From: Acidobacteriota bacterium
GTDB taxonomy: Bacteria; Acidobacteriota; Blastocatellia; RBC074
DNA: 64,000 bases
Direction: 5' to 3'
NCBI GenBank assembly: GCA_018269055.1
Contig: JAFDVI010000013.1
Span: 138,071 to 202,070 of the forward strand
Shown: piece after piece, positions 26,101 through 34,719 of the stretch
How the letters are laid out: every line of letters begins with the position of its first letter
How positions within the stretch are numbered: the first letter of the stretch is position 1
Program-made: the position numbers and the translations under genes
Notes under the pieces: model-generated
What the model was told of the DNA's origin: nothing
The model's input: the letters and a program-made list of their open reading frames with translations, nothing else
Databases searched by the model: none

Positions 26101-27498
26101 TTCGATTTCACGTTCAAATTCTTCAGCATTCGAAGCCAGCCGGACGACCGAACCCAGCGCAACCACTTCGGGTAACGGAACTGAAACCAGCGGTTTGCCC
26201 GCGGCCAGTATTTCGTAAGCTTTGACAGGGTTGGTCGCTTCTGTCAGTGGCATGCGTTTGAACGGAATCAGCGTCACATCGAATTGTGTCAACCAACGCG
26301 GCAATGTGGCGTACGGTTGTTCGCCGGACAGGTTGACGTTGGGCAATTTGCTCAACCGGGTGATGTCGGCCAGATTGGTTGAACCGACCAGCACGAAATC
26401 CCAATCCGGTCGGCGGACGGCCAGATCGGCTACCAAATCGGAATCAAACCAGTCGGCAATTGCGCCGTAATATCCAATCACAGGGCGTTTGTTTTGCGCG
26501 CTGCCGGTTTTGGCGAAGTGTTCGTATTCGCAGGCATTGCGAATCATGAGCGGATCGGCGCCAAAGGATTTGGCTTCTTCGGCCAACGCCGTGGACGATA
26601 CGACAACCAAATCCGAAGCAGAGAATAGTTTGTGTTCCTGTTCCAGCATTTCTTCGGTGTTGGTCGAAAACCCTGCGTGATGATCCATGCAATCGTACAC
26701 AATCGGCCATCCGAATGTTGCCCTGGCTTGTTCCGCCATTGGCCACCAGAACGGCAACTGAACGACGGAAACTGTCGCGCCCAGCGATAGATCGCGCCGC
26801 AATGTGTCCAGCGAAAAGAACAGTTGCGATTGTTGATACGCGTCAAGCTGGTCGCGATACACGCTCAACTGCGTTCCGCCGAGCGTGACTTCATAAATGT
26901 TGATCGCTTTTTCTTCGATTTGGTAGGGCGTGTCCAGGCCGCAAAACTTGTGCGAAAGGTAAAACACCCGATGCCCGGCAGCGGCAAATTGGGTCATCAA
27001 CTGTTGCGGGCGCTGAAAGCGAAAATCCCATTCGATGATCGGAAAGCAGATTACATCGAAGGCATTCGGCTTGCTGGTGACGCCAGGCAGCAGGTTTGTC
27101 GAAGTTTGTTTTTCGGGCAACAACAGTGCCGGATCCGTCGCCGCATTGGGAACTGTTTGTGGCGTTTTGCCCAGCAACCGCAGGAACGGCCGCAACGCAG
27201 GCAAAATGATTTCATTGCGCAAATACCAGAAATGCCCAAGCCATCGCCAACCGCGTGAGGCTTTGATTTCCGCCAGTTCAGTTTCGCGCGCTGCCAACCG
27301 GTGCGCCAAAATCTGTAAATCGCGTTCTTGACGAGCCAGTTGCGTCAACAGCGCTGCGTAATCCGTTGGAGGCGGAGCCGCATGGCCGGGTGTAAGGTGT
27401 TTTGCAGCAGTCGTATGGCCATTCGATGGTTGTAAATTCGACTGAATTCCTTCTGGCTGGCTCGATTGGCCAGTTTCTGGAAGGTGTTTCGTAGACAT
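23122..27498 (-). CDS. four-domain fusion: glycosyltransferase - GT2 - glycosyltransferase - methyltransferase
   Basis: 1458 residues, cytoplasmic. A short coiled coil (about 47-82) is followed by a GT-B-like glycosyltransferase (about 145-500), a GT2-type domain (about 507-770, with VVVLDNASADGTPDYL and the NND metal motif at 594-596), a second GT-B-like domain (about 775-1150) and a class I SAM methyltransferase (about 1180-1458, motif DVGCAYGGF near 1204, then NDVIEHVDDP). The two GT-B domains are homologous: both have FQRP and a GYYGAxAxWFDxDL block followed by RRPDWxFVL. Such proteins usually build surface polysaccharide. The gene stands alone here, without wzx/wzy-type partners. The ATG has GGAG about 13 bases upstream. 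Confidence 0.88.
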   Translation of the reverse strand: MSTKHLPETGQSSQPEGIQSNLQPSNGHTTAAKHLTPGHAAPPPTDYAALLTQLARQERDLQILAHRLAARETELAEIKASRGWRWLGHFWYLRNEIILPALRPFLRLLGKTPQTVPNAATDPALLLPEKQTSTNLLPGVTSKPNAFDVICFPIIEWDFRFQRPQQLMTQFAAAGHRVFYLSHKFCGLDTPYQIEEKAINIYEVTLGGTQLSVYRDQLDAYQQSQLFFSLDTLRRDLSLGATVSVVQLPFWWPMAEQARATFGWPIVYDCMDHHAGFSTNTEEMLEQEHKLFSASDLVVVSSTALAEEAKSFGADPLMIRNACEYEHFAKTGSAQNKRPVIGYYGAIADWFDSDLVADLAVRRPDWDFVLVGSTNLADITRLSKLPNVNLSGEQPYATLPRWLTQFDVTLIPFKRMPLTEATNPVKAYEILAAGKPLVSVPLPEVVALGSVVRLASNAEEFEREIEAALKENSPELIRQRRAFAKDHTWQKRFELLSPAIAQTFPKASIIIVTYYNRELNRMCLEKLYERTEWPNFEVVVLDNASADGTPDYLKEAEKSFPNIRVVLNDENLGFAKANNIGLRMATGDYLVLLNNDTVITRGWLTALLRHLHTDSELGLVGPVTNAIANEARIEVGYEQIQDMPAWAADYVRQHDGETFAIPMLAMFCVAMRRKLFEEIGLLDEQFGIGMFEDDDYCRRITVAGHKLACARDSFIHHWQRASFKLLSDEEYLRIYRENQRKFEEKWRHLTQDLAMEKHRQQLQEVLDRVQQSRGVVIFLPSIGWRVHLFQRPHHLARTFARQGYLTIFDSSGSQDGVNGFEEIEHNVFLFNGAEELLHEIPEPILWTFPYNYDRADKFPGSARKVYDWIDDLAVFPYDREFLERNHERALREASIVASVAAPLHQQALKVRRDAIYLPNGVEFEAFAKSDVTPTGSHADPEFDALLRARKPIAGYYGALASWFDYDLLDAVAERRPDWNFVLIGQALDNSLGEHSLLNRENVTWLGARDYATLPTYLQHFEVATIPFAINEITLATSPLKLYEYLAGGKPVIATPMPECQAFPEVFIARNAEEFSRLLDKASARGRDTEFRQRLQTLAHENSWTARVRVIERALGQASPKFSSSKPAKIAVESCDKVIAELFSHFRTSTNEHFFAALTRHFSGIPNDPCLPMYFEFAITCNERGRKVANLLRQQTGLAGKRYLDVGCAYGGFLVAFAEQGAQVTGFDLDSRLLALGQYNLRDHNLDAPLQLLDATNSELLRPLHESFDVVTCNDVIEHVDDPKALVRNIAHILAEGGLAYFEIPNALTPRFVLSDGHYQLFGITLLDYPEAREYFSARNPGVYYGVRHYLKLDEYRTLFAEHGLSVSLLEEIFTDTSVEVILKDAAELRESVTAKLEEVPEPWRERIRIAVNNYLKTLTCAPLETEQQSQEFLANYGPSFWRLIVRKVSSANGSVTVY

Positions 27499-27950
27499 TA
27501 GGTTACTGCTCCGATTGAAAGTCTTGGTGTGAGGTTAATGACCTGTGACGGCTCCGTTGGGGCATGAAGAGAGTGATTACCAGCGATTCAATTGATTCCG
27601 TCAGATGTCATACCGCCCCCGGCGGCGGTCCATGCCTTTACCATCAAAGCAGGGAATTCTCGAGGTTGATTGTCGCTGGAACCGCGGCAAGGTTCCGCTG
27701 CCGGAGTGCGAGATAATAGAGGAGGGATTGATTAATGTGAAGTTGCTTTTGCCGCTGATTTCAAGCCTATTCAAGAAACCATTCACTGCGCGTCATTTCT
27801 CCAACAAGAACACCGAGTCATTGGCGCTGGAGATCCTGAATCATTTCTCCAGCGCCAATAACAATCAGTTCCTTGAGCGACAACGTAGCTTTCGTTGCTC
27901 AAAACAGCCTTGGCAAAAGGCTTTATCCTGAGGGCGCAATTGCAATCGGG
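27499..27950. other. 452-bp intergenic region with a strong hairpin
   Basis: This lies between two minus-strand genes and must hold the promoter of the glycosyltransferase fusion gene. At 27821-27858 there is a perfect 13-bp inverted repeat (TTGGCGCTGGAGA / TCTCCAGCGCCAA, 12-base loop) about 90 bp past the beta-helix stop. It lacks a T run on either strand, so it may be an mRNA 3' stem or a repeat rather than a terminator. No supported gene. Confidence 0.6.
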
Positions 27951-28862
27951 CTATTGTTTGGCGATCACGCTATTCGGCGCCTGGGACGAGCCGTTGCCCG
28001 CGACTTTGTTGGAACTGTCGGATTCAACGACAGCTCCGGCAACGAATCTTACTCCCTGCGTGTTGTTGTAAATCCCATTGCCGGAAATTCTGATGGTGGT
28101 GCCCGAAACGTTGGCATTGACCCCAATGTTGTTAAAAGCGATTGTGGAGTTTTCCACGTTGATAACCGCCGGAGAAGTGGCGGCCAAAATTCCGCTGCTG
28201 GTATTGGACACAATTGAGCAGCGTTGGAGAGTGGCGAAACTGCTGCCCCCGGCGACTTGGAAACCGATGGGGACGTTTTCGATTCTCACGTTATCCAGCG
28301 AAGCGATCGCAACCCCGGTCGTAGTTGACATTCTGACGCCGCTGCCGCCGCAACTGGTGATATTGGTATCCTTAACATACAACCTGCCGCCGTTGGTCAA
28401 CGTTGCATCAATTCCGTCGCCCGTGAAATTGCTGATTTGTACGTTTTCGACGGTCAGTTGATTCCCCGCCAGAAAGCGAATGGCATCCAGCCCAGTGCCC
28501 GCCCCTACGAAGGAAACGTTTTTGATAACGACTTTATCGTTTGCTCCGGCATTCACGATGACTCCATTGGTTCCGGCCGCCAGAACGCCTGCGATTTGGC
28601 CATAGCCATTAATCGTGATGGATTTGGTGATTGTCACCGCTCCATATCCACCCGGATCGAGCACGCTGATTTCTCCATTCGCGGCAGTCTTCGAAATCGC
28701 TCCGGCAAAGGTTTTGCAAGGAGCGGTTCGGCTGCATGGATTCGCATCATCTCCGACACCGGAAACCCACGTCCGTGTGGCTTGTGCCTGTGCTTGCGAA
28801 CTGCAAACCAGCATTGCCACGAAAAGCGCAAACAAACTGCTCACTAATTTCAACTTGTTCAT
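27951..28862 (-). CDS. secreted right-handed beta-helix protein
   Basis: 303 residues with a signal peptide ending SSQAQAQA near residue 28. The rest is a parallel beta-helix of the pectate-lyase type: successive turns such as ITINGYGQIAGVL, VVIKNVSFVGAGTGLDAIRF, LTVENVQISNFTGDGIDAT and INVENSTIAFNNIGVNANV. The two cysteines in NPCSRTAPCKTF after the signal could form a disulfide. Members bind or cleave polysaccharides, but no lyase catalytic residues were recognised, and a non-enzymatic surface role is equally likely. AAGGAGTCACA precedes the ATG. No obvious operon partner. Confidence 0.82.
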   Translation of the reverse strand: MNKLKLVSSLFALFVAMLVCSSQAQAQATRTWVSGVGDDANPCSRTAPCKTFAGAISKTAANGEISVLDPGGYGAVTITKSITINGYGQIAGVLAAGTNGVIVNAGANDKVVIKNVSFVGAGTGLDAIRFLAGNQLTVENVQISNFTGDGIDATLTNGGRLYVKDTNITSCGGSGVRMSTTTGVAIASLDNVRIENVPIGFQVAGGSSFATLQRCSIVSNTSSGILAATSPAVINVENSTIAFNNIGVNANVSGTTIRISGNGIYNNTQGVRFVAGAVVESDSSNKVAGNGSSQAPNSVIAKQ

Positions 28863-29156
28863 TGTGACTCCTTATTTCAAAACTGAGTGACGTTATGGAA
28901 GGCTCGGGGGTACGGGTCCTGAGCGTAAGTCGGCTTCTGGCGGTTGGCATTTCAACGATGGCTCAGAAAACCGCGGGACGAATTGGAGCTGGAATCTAGC
29001 ACTGCAAGTTTATTATGGCAATAACTCTGAACCGTAAAATTTTGACAGCTAGACAAACCCGGCAATGCCACTAAAATGAACTACGCAGTCAATTGCCTGC
29101 TCGCGCAGAAGCAAGGAGATTTTCGGTAAAGTATTACACGATGTCCGGAGGAATTT

Positions 29157-29663
29157 ATGAATCGTTGGTCTGTAGTGCCGGCCTTGGTGCTGGTCTTGAT
29201 CTTATCTACATCTGCATTTGCGCAACTGGCTCGCAACCCCAAAATTGCCGCTCCCGATCTGGAAGCCGCCAAAGCCGAAACGCTGGCTGCGGGCGGCGAA
29301 ACGGCGGAATTGATTTACGCCGCGCGCATTGACGCCGTGACCAAAGGCGCTTATGACAGTTTGATTGTTGTGTATGCCAAACCGGTCAAAACCGTCCAGA
29401 ACTACTTCGCGTTCATTTTGCGCGGCGGCCAGAAACTCCCGCTTATCGCGGACAAAAAAGACAAACTCGCGCGTGCCTTTCCCGCCGGAGACAAATACCT
29501 GCGCATGGGATTGCACCACGAAGAAGGCAAATCGCCGTTGATTCGTTTGATGACCGCCACCACCGATAAGCAAAAAGGCGAGCAACAACGCAACCTGGAT
29601 TTCCAGTTCGACGGCACGGAATTCTTACTGGTCGCGCAATCCACCACACCGCTACCGAAATAA
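29157..29663 (+). CDS. secreted hypothetical protein
   Basis: 168 residues with a clear signal peptide (MNRWSVVPALVLVLILSTSAFA). The mature part is a small alpha/beta domain with no recognised family; the stretch GAYDSLIVVYAKPVKTVQNY could be a core strand pair. GGAGG lies seven bases before ATG. The short-chain dehydrogenase gene starts 3 bp after its stop, so the two form an operon, but one product is periplasmic and the other cytoplasmic, and no shared pathway is apparent. Confidence 0.7.
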   Translation: MNRWSVVPALVLVLILSTSAFAQLARNPKIAAPDLEAAKAETLAAGGETAELIYAARIDAVTKGAYDSLIVVYAKPVKTVQNYFAFILRGGQKLPLIADKKDKLARAFPAGDKYLRMGLHHEEGKSPLIRLMTATTDKQKGEQQRNLDFQFDGTEFLLVAQSTTPLPK

Positions 29664-29666
29664 GCA

Positions 29667-30395
29667 ATGAACAAACTCCAAGGAAAAGTCGCGCTCATCA
29701 CAGGAGCCAGCCAGGGCATAGGGCAAGGAATTGCCAACGCCTTTGCCGCCGAAGGCGCGAAGCTAATCCTGGCTTCGCGCAACGTCGAAAAGCTCCGACA
29801 AAATGCGGAAACTTTGACCAAAGCCGGAACCCAGATGTTGGTTGTTCAGGCCGACGTGACCGATGAAGCGCAGGTGCGGGAGCTCTTTCGCCAGACGATG
29901 GAGCGGTTCGGATGCCTGGACGTTCTGGTCAACAACGCTGGCATTTTCGATGGCGGGCCGTTGGACGAATTGTCAGTGGAAACGTGGGATCGCGTGATGG
30001 CGACGAATTTGCGCGGGCCATTTCTGTGTACGCGCGAAGCGATGCGGATCATGAAAGACCAGGGCATAGGTCGCATCATCAATGTGGGTTCGATTTCGGC
30101 GCAACGTGTGCGGCCGAATTCCGCCGCGTATAGCACCAGCAAGCACGGGATTTGGGGATTGACGCAAGTCACCGCGCTCGAAGGGCGCGCCTTTGGTATC
30201 ACCTGTGGCTGTTTGCACCCCGGCAATGTCGAAGTCGAAACGCTGGCCGAATCGCGCCGTTTGAATGGCGAACCCACAATGAGCGCCGAAGAAATTGCGC
30301 AAGCCGCTGTCGCCATGGCTGTGCTACCGCCTCACGTGAATATGCTGGAAGCCATTGTGCTGCCAATTGGCCAGCCGTATCTCGGTCGCGGCTGA
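29667..30395 (+). CDS. short-chain dehydrogenase/reductase (SDR)
   Basis: 242 residues, a classical cytoplasmic NAD(P)H-dependent oxidoreductase. It has the TGASQGIGQG cofactor motif near residue 12-21, NNAGI after strand 4, the catalytic serine in NVGSISAQR and the catalytic pair in AAYSTSKHG (YxxxK). The basic residue in ASRN after strand 2 favours NADP(H). It resembles FabG-type 3-oxoacyl reductases or sugar/alcohol dehydrogenases; the substrate cannot be decided. It is the second gene of a two-gene unit with the secreted protein upstream. Confidence 0.93.
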   Translation: MNKLQGKVALITGASQGIGQGIANAFAAEGAKLILASRNVEKLRQNAETLTKAGTQMLVVQADVTDEAQVRELFRQTMERFGCLDVLVNNAGIFDGGPLDELSVETWDRVMATNLRGPFLCTREAMRIMKDQGIGRIINVGSISAQRVRPNSAAYSTSKHGIWGLTQVTALEGRAFGITCGCLHPGNVEVETLAESRRLNGEPTMSAEEIAQAAVAMAVLPPHVNMLEAIVLPIGQPYLGRG

Positions 30396-30710
30396 GGCGA
30401 AGCCTTCGACGTGCCATTCCCGGCGCAGCTTTGGAACCCCTTTGTCAAGGAGGCGATATCCGCGTTTGAGGATCATTTCTACAGTTCGGGGCAAACTTTC
30501 CGTTCCGCGAAAGTTAGATACCGTTCGATAAAACTTTTGCAAGCTGTCTTTTCTTTTTCCGTTCTCCTTCACGAAGAGTTCGGAACTCTTCACTCGCTCT
30601 GAGCGTCGAATCAGCCCGTTAGCCGATTGCCAATTTGAAAGTACTCCGGCCAAGAGCCTGACAAGGTTCCGGGGAAAAGTGTGCCTCGATTCAGCTATTT
30701 GGAGGGAATG
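30396..30710. other. 315-bp intergenic region, nothing recognised
   Basis: No supported gene, terminator or repeat is seen between the SDR gene and the VIT/vWA gene. It should contain the promoter of the latter. A short minus-strand frame crosses it but has no ribosome site or family match. Confidence 0.45.
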
Positions 30711-33449
30711 ATGAAAAGAGATTTTGTTTTCAGAATGTTACTTGCAGTTGGAATTTGCGTCCTCAGCGCCGTCGTTTATTTCGGTTTGGCTTCGTTGACC
30801 GAAGTGGTGGAAGCCGCGCCGGGCAAGATTACCCAGGGCGCGTTACAAATCCTCGGCAAAGCTGGCCAGTCAAATGGTCAATGCCCGCTGAAACACACCG
30901 ATGTCAAAACCGAAATCAGCGGTCAACTCGCGCGGACGACTGTGACTCAGGAATTTCAGAATCCGTTCAACGACAAAATCGAAGCGGTGTATGTATTTCC
31001 GTTGCCCGTCAATGCAGCCGTTGACGATATGACGATGATCGTTGGAGACCGCACCATCAAAGGCAAAATCAAACGCCGAGAAGAAGCGCGGGCAATTTAT
31101 GAAGCCGCGCGCGAAGCCGGGCAAGTCGCCAGTTTGCTCGATCAGGAACGTCCGAACATCTTCACGCAATCAGTCGCCAACATTACGCCGGGCGCTGTGG
31201 TGAAAGTGACGATCAGTTATGTTGAAACGTTGAAGTACGAAGACGGTTCGTATGAGTTTGTTTTTCCGATGGTGGTTGGTCCGCGCTACATTCCGGGGCA
31301 GCCAACGGCGCAGCCAAACCCTGTAACTGCGCCCGACACCAGTCAGGTTCCGGATGCTTCGCGCATTACGCCGCCAATTGCGCCTGAAAACACGCGCGCG
31401 GGCCACGACATTTCCATCGAAGTGAAGCTCGATACTGGGGTTCCGATTGATTCCATCAACACGAAAACGCACGAAGTCGAAGAGCAGCGCGTCAATGCAC
31501 ACGCAACCATCGTGCGGTTGAAAGATCAAAATACGATTCCGAACAAAGATTTTGTGCTGCGATTTGACGTGGCAGGAAAGAAAATCGCCGACGCAATGAT
31601 GACGCATCGTGGGCAGCAAGGCGGTTTTTTCACCCTGATGCTGCAACCACCTGAGCGCATCACCGTCGCCGACGTTTCGCCGAAAGAAATTGTCTTTGTG
31701 CTCGACACCTCCGGTTCGATGGATGGATTTCCGATTGAAAAAGCCAAAGAGTCCATGAAGTTGGCGATTGACGGGATGAATCCGCAAGACACATTCAATC
31801 TGATTACCTTCGCTGGTGATACGCACGTATTGTTTCCTCAGCCAGTCCCAGCCACGCGAGAAAACCTGAACCGTGCGCGGGATTTTCTCGCTTCCCGCTC
31901 CGGCGGTGGCGGAACCGAAATGATGAAAGCGATCAGGGCGGCTTTAGCTCCGTCTGATGCGCAAGATCACATTCGTATCGTTTGTTTTATGACCGATGGT
32001 TATGTCGGCAACGATATGGAAATCGTCGGCGAAGTTCAGAAACATCCGAACGCGCGCGTCTTCGCCTTTGGCATTGGGTCGTCGGTCAATCGCTTCCTGC
32101 TCGACAAAATGGCCGAAGAAGGCCGCGGCGAAGTCGAATACGTCAGTTTGAATGACGACGGTTCGGCGGCGGCCAAACGATTCCACGAACGCGTTCGCAA
32201 TCCGTTGCTAACGGATATTCGCGTCGAATGGGGCGGGTTGCCGGTTGCGGATGTTTATCCGCAACGCATTCCCGATCTGTTCAGCGCCAAACCGTTAGTC
32301 CTGACCGGACGGTACACCAACGGCGCGCGCGGAACCATTCGCTTGATTGGCCGCGTCGGCGCACAAACCTTTACGCGCGACATTCCGGTCGAATTGCCCG
32401 AAACGCAGCCCGAACACGATGTGCTGGCGACGCTGTGGGCGAGAACGCGGATTGACGATTTGATGCGCCAGGATTATTCCGGCATTCAAAACGGTTCGCC
32501 GAAAGACGAAGTAAAAGAAGCCATCACGCAACTTGGATTGGAATACCGCCTGATGACGCAATTCACTTCGTTCGTCGCCGTCGAAGAAATGACTGTGACG
32601 GAGGGCGGACAGCCTCGGCGCGTGGATGTTCCAGTCGAATTGCCTGAAGGCGTCAGCCGCGAAGGCATAGAAGGGAAGTCATTTGAGAAACTGGAAATTT
32701 CCGCAAGGCTTCAGAGGCCCTCAAAAGTTGCTTACAACAATATGATTGTGGCTGCGCCGGCGCCTGCGATGCCTGCTTCAACTCCTGAATCTTATCTTCG
32801 GAGAGAAGCCGTCTCCGGAGGAGTGATGAAGGATGTGGCTGTGAGCAAAGTTCAACCTGCCTACCCCGCAACTGCGAAAGCGGCAAAAATCAGTGGGCCG
32901 GTTCAAGTTCAAGTGGTAATTGACGAAGCTGGCAAGGTAATCGAAGCCAAAGCCATCGGTGGTCATCCGATGCTTCGCGCAGCGGCGGTTCAAGCGGCCA
33001 AGCAATGGACGTTCAAACCAACGCAACTTTCCGGTATCCCGGTCAAAACGCAAGGCGTGGTGACCTTTAGTTTCGCGTTGGATGGAACGACATCTGGCAG
33101 TGCCGATTCGACGAAACCGTTGCCGGAAGAACGGCGAAGGCAGGCGGCATTGGCCAAACTGCATCCTTCGGTCGCCGCAATCGTTGCGCGGCTGGCGAAA
33201 AAAGATACGACGCCAGGCGCAGATGAAACCAAATTTGTCAGCAATGGCAAAGCAGAACTGCAAATCTGGCTGACGAACAAACCAGGTGCAGCAGTTGAAC
33301 AGCTTAAACAGCTTGGCTTTGAAATCGTGCTCAATCCGCAATCGTCAAAACTGATCATCGGGCGGTTACCGATTGAAAAGCTGGAAGCGTTGGCCGGGTT
33401 GGAGGTCGTGCGGTATGTCTCGCCGATGACCGGTCTTAGCCGGAAATAA
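30711..33449 (+). CDS. VIT - von Willebrand A - TonB C-terminal fusion protein
   Basis: 912 residues. A signal anchor or signal peptide (about 4-30) is followed by a VIT domain (about 45-175), a vWA domain (about 315-490) with intact MIDAS start FVLDTSGSMDG, a further beta-rich region, a TonB C-terminal-like domain (about 700-790, VSKVQPAYPATAKAAKISGP ... AAKQWTFKPT) and a last segment (about 835-910) resembling a small peptidase-prodomain-like fold (EKLEALAGLEVVRYVSPM). VIT-vWA proteins are metal-dependent adhesion modules; adding a TonB C-terminal domain is unusual. GGAGGG five bases before ATG 30711 decides the start over ATG 30708. Envelope location is very likely; function unknown. Confidence 0.85.
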   Translation: MKRDFVFRMLLAVGICVLSAVVYFGLASLTEVVEAAPGKITQGALQILGKAGQSNGQCPLKHTDVKTEISGQLARTTVTQEFQNPFNDKIEAVYVFPLPVNAAVDDMTMIVGDRTIKGKIKRREEARAIYEAAREAGQVASLLDQERPNIFTQSVANITPGAVVKVTISYVETLKYEDGSYEFVFPMVVGPRYIPGQPTAQPNPVTAPDTSQVPDASRITPPIAPENTRAGHDISIEVKLDTGVPIDSINTKTHEVEEQRVNAHATIVRLKDQNTIPNKDFVLRFDVAGKKIADAMMTHRGQQGGFFTLMLQPPERITVADVSPKEIVFVLDTSGSMDGFPIEKAKESMKLAIDGMNPQDTFNLITFAGDTHVLFPQPVPATRENLNRARDFLASRSGGGGTEMMKAIRAALAPSDAQDHIRIVCFMTDGYVGNDMEIVGEVQKHPNARVFAFGIGSSVNRFLLDKMAEEGRGEVEYVSLNDDGSAAAKRFHERVRNPLLTDIRVEWGGLPVADVYPQRIPDLFSAKPLVLTGRYTNGARGTIRLIGRVGAQTFTRDIPVELPETQPEHDVLATLWARTRIDDLMRQDYSGIQNGSPKDEVKEAITQLGLEYRLMTQFTSFVAVEEMTVTEGGQPRRVDVPVELPEGVSREGIEGKSFEKLEISARLQRPSKVAYNNMIVAAPAPAMPASTPESYLRREAVSGGVMKDVAVSKVQPAYPATAKAAKISGPVQVQVVIDEAGKVIEAKAIGGHPMLRAAAVQAAKQWTFKPTQLSGIPVKTQGVVTFSFALDGTTSGSADSTKPLPEERRRQAALAKLHPSVAAIVARLAKKDTTPGADETKFVSNGKAELQIWLTNKPGAAVEQLKQLGFEIVLNPQSSKLIIGRLPIEKLEALAGLEVVRYVSPMTGLSRK

Positions 33450-33484
33450 TGGGCGATTGATTGACAGGTCGGGCGGCGATCCGT

Positions 33485-33620
33485 AAAAAGGTGCTTCCCA
33501 AAAGGGGAGTAGGTCGCCCAACTTTTTTCGGGTGCGGTTGAACCGTCAAGACGATTGCGGAACGTTCCGGCAATCCGGTTCACCGGTTAAACAACATTGT
33601 TCAAACGACCAAGACCTTTT
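33485..33620 (+). promoter_or_regulatory. yybP-ykoY-type manganese riboswitch
   Basis: The leader of the TerC gene contains AAAAGGGGAGTAGG, the signature loop of the yybP-ykoY aptamer, and GAACCGTCAAGACGA, matching the second conserved loop region. The closing stem P1 can be drawn from 33485-33496 (AAAAAGGTGCTT) and 33611-33620 (AAGACCTTTT). The family senses Mn2+ and often controls TerC/YkoY or MntP transporters. The 3' strand of P1 is also the 5' strand of the terminator at 33611-33661, so ligand binding should prevent termination and switch the gene on. Confidence 0.85.
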
Positions 33621-33661
33621 GCGGCTTTGGAAAACCCGAAGCGCAAAAGGTCTTTTCTTTT
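33611..33661 (+). terminator. riboswitch-controlled intrinsic terminator
   Basis: A 13-bp perfect stem AAGACCTTTTGCG / CGCAAAAGGTCTT is followed by TTCTTTT, 34 bp before the TerC start codon. It competes with aptamer stem P1 for the segment 33611-33620. Confidence 0.88.
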
Positions 33662-33694
33662 GCGCAAAACCTTTGAAGCGTAAGAGGAGTTTGA

Positions 33695-34717
33695 ATGACG
33701 GCTGTCGAATTGTTTCCATTTGTTGATTATTGGTGGTTTTACGCGGGCTTCACTGTCCTGGTGTTATCGTTGCTTGCGTTTGATCTGGGGTTGTTTCACC
33801 GCAAAGCTCACACAGTATCCTTTCGCGAAGCCACAATTTGGAGCGCGGTCTGGTTCGCGCTGGCAATGCTTTTCAACGTCGCGCTGTATTTTTATGCGCG
33901 CTGGAAGCTTTCGCTCGATCCGCGCCTGTTGGGTTTGCCGGGATTTGAGGCTGATACGGCCGCCTGGCAAACGGCTTTGGAGTTTCTGACGGGCTACATC
34001 ATTGAACTGTCGCTGTCGGTAGACAACATCTTCATTTTCGTACTGGTGTTCAGCTATTTCGCCATTCCGTCGAAGTACCAGCATCGCGTTTTATTTTACG
34101 GCATTTTGGGCGCAATCGTCTTCCGGGCGATTTTTATCGCCATCGGTTCGGCCTTGATGCACTACCACTGGGTGATCATCGTGTTCGGAATTTTCCTGAT
34201 CTTCACCGGGTTGAAAATGATGATCGCGCCGGAAAAGGGCTTGGAACCGGAAAAGAATCCATTGATTCGTTTGTTTCGCCGTTTCGTGCCGCTGACGCCG
34301 ACATTGCATGGTGATCACTTTTTCGTGCGACTGAACGGCGTTTTGCACGCAACGCCGCTGATGGTGGCGCTGATCTTTTTGGAAGTGACCGACGTGATTT
34401 TTGCGGTGGATTCGGTTCCGGCGATCTTTGCGCTGACCGATGAGCCATTGATTGTGTTCACGTCGAACATCTTCGCCATTCTGGGCCTGCGATCGTTGTA
34501 TTTTCTGCTGGCCGGAGCGGTGGATAAGTTTTACCTGCTGAAATATGGCCTGGCCGTAGTGCTGATCTTTGTCGGTTCCAAGATGACCTGGCTGAACAGT
34601 TGGTACGGCGGCAAATTCCCGATCAGTTATTCGCTGGGAATCATCGCGACGGTGCTGACGGTTTCGATTGTGTTGTCTTTGATTTTTTCGAAGCAGAAAC
34701 CGAGCGGCGAAACTTGA
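33695..34717 (+). CDS. TerC family integral membrane protein (probable Mn2+ exporter)
   Basis: 340 residues with about nine transmembrane helices. The TerC core is plain: ELSLSVDNIFIFVLVFSYF and the later EVTDVIFAVDSVPAIFALT each carry the conserved acidic residues of the proposed metal path. TerC/YkoY/Alx proteins export or meter manganese and, in some species, assist metal loading of secreted enzymes or confer tellurite resistance. AGAGGAG precedes ATG. Control by the yybP-ykoY-type riboswitch upstream strongly supports a manganese role. A strong inverted-repeat terminator follows the stop. Confidence 0.94.
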   Translation: MTAVELFPFVDYWWFYAGFTVLVLSLLAFDLGLFHRKAHTVSFREATIWSAVWFALAMLFNVALYFYARWKLSLDPRLLGLPGFEADTAAWQTALEFLTGYIIELSLSVDNIFIFVLVFSYFAIPSKYQHRVLFYGILGAIVFRAIFIAIGSALMHYHWVIIVFGIFLIFTGLKMMIAPEKGLEPEKNPLIRLFRRFVPLTPTLHGDHFFVRLNGVLHATPLMVALIFLEVTDVIFAVDSVPAIFALTDEPLIVFTSNIFAILGLRSLYFLLAGAVDKFYLLKYGLAVVLIFVGSKMTWLNSWYGGKFPISYSLGIIATVLTVSIVLSLIFSKQKPSGET

Positions 34718-34719
34718 GG

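Noticed and set aside
25138..26175. 345-residue plus-strand frame
   Set aside because: Antisense to the large glycosyltransferase fusion; codon pattern and motifs are on the minus strand.
30324..30653. 109-residue minus-strand frame between the SDR and VIT genes
   Set aside because: Overlaps the end of the SDR gene, no ribosome site, and no recognisable domain.
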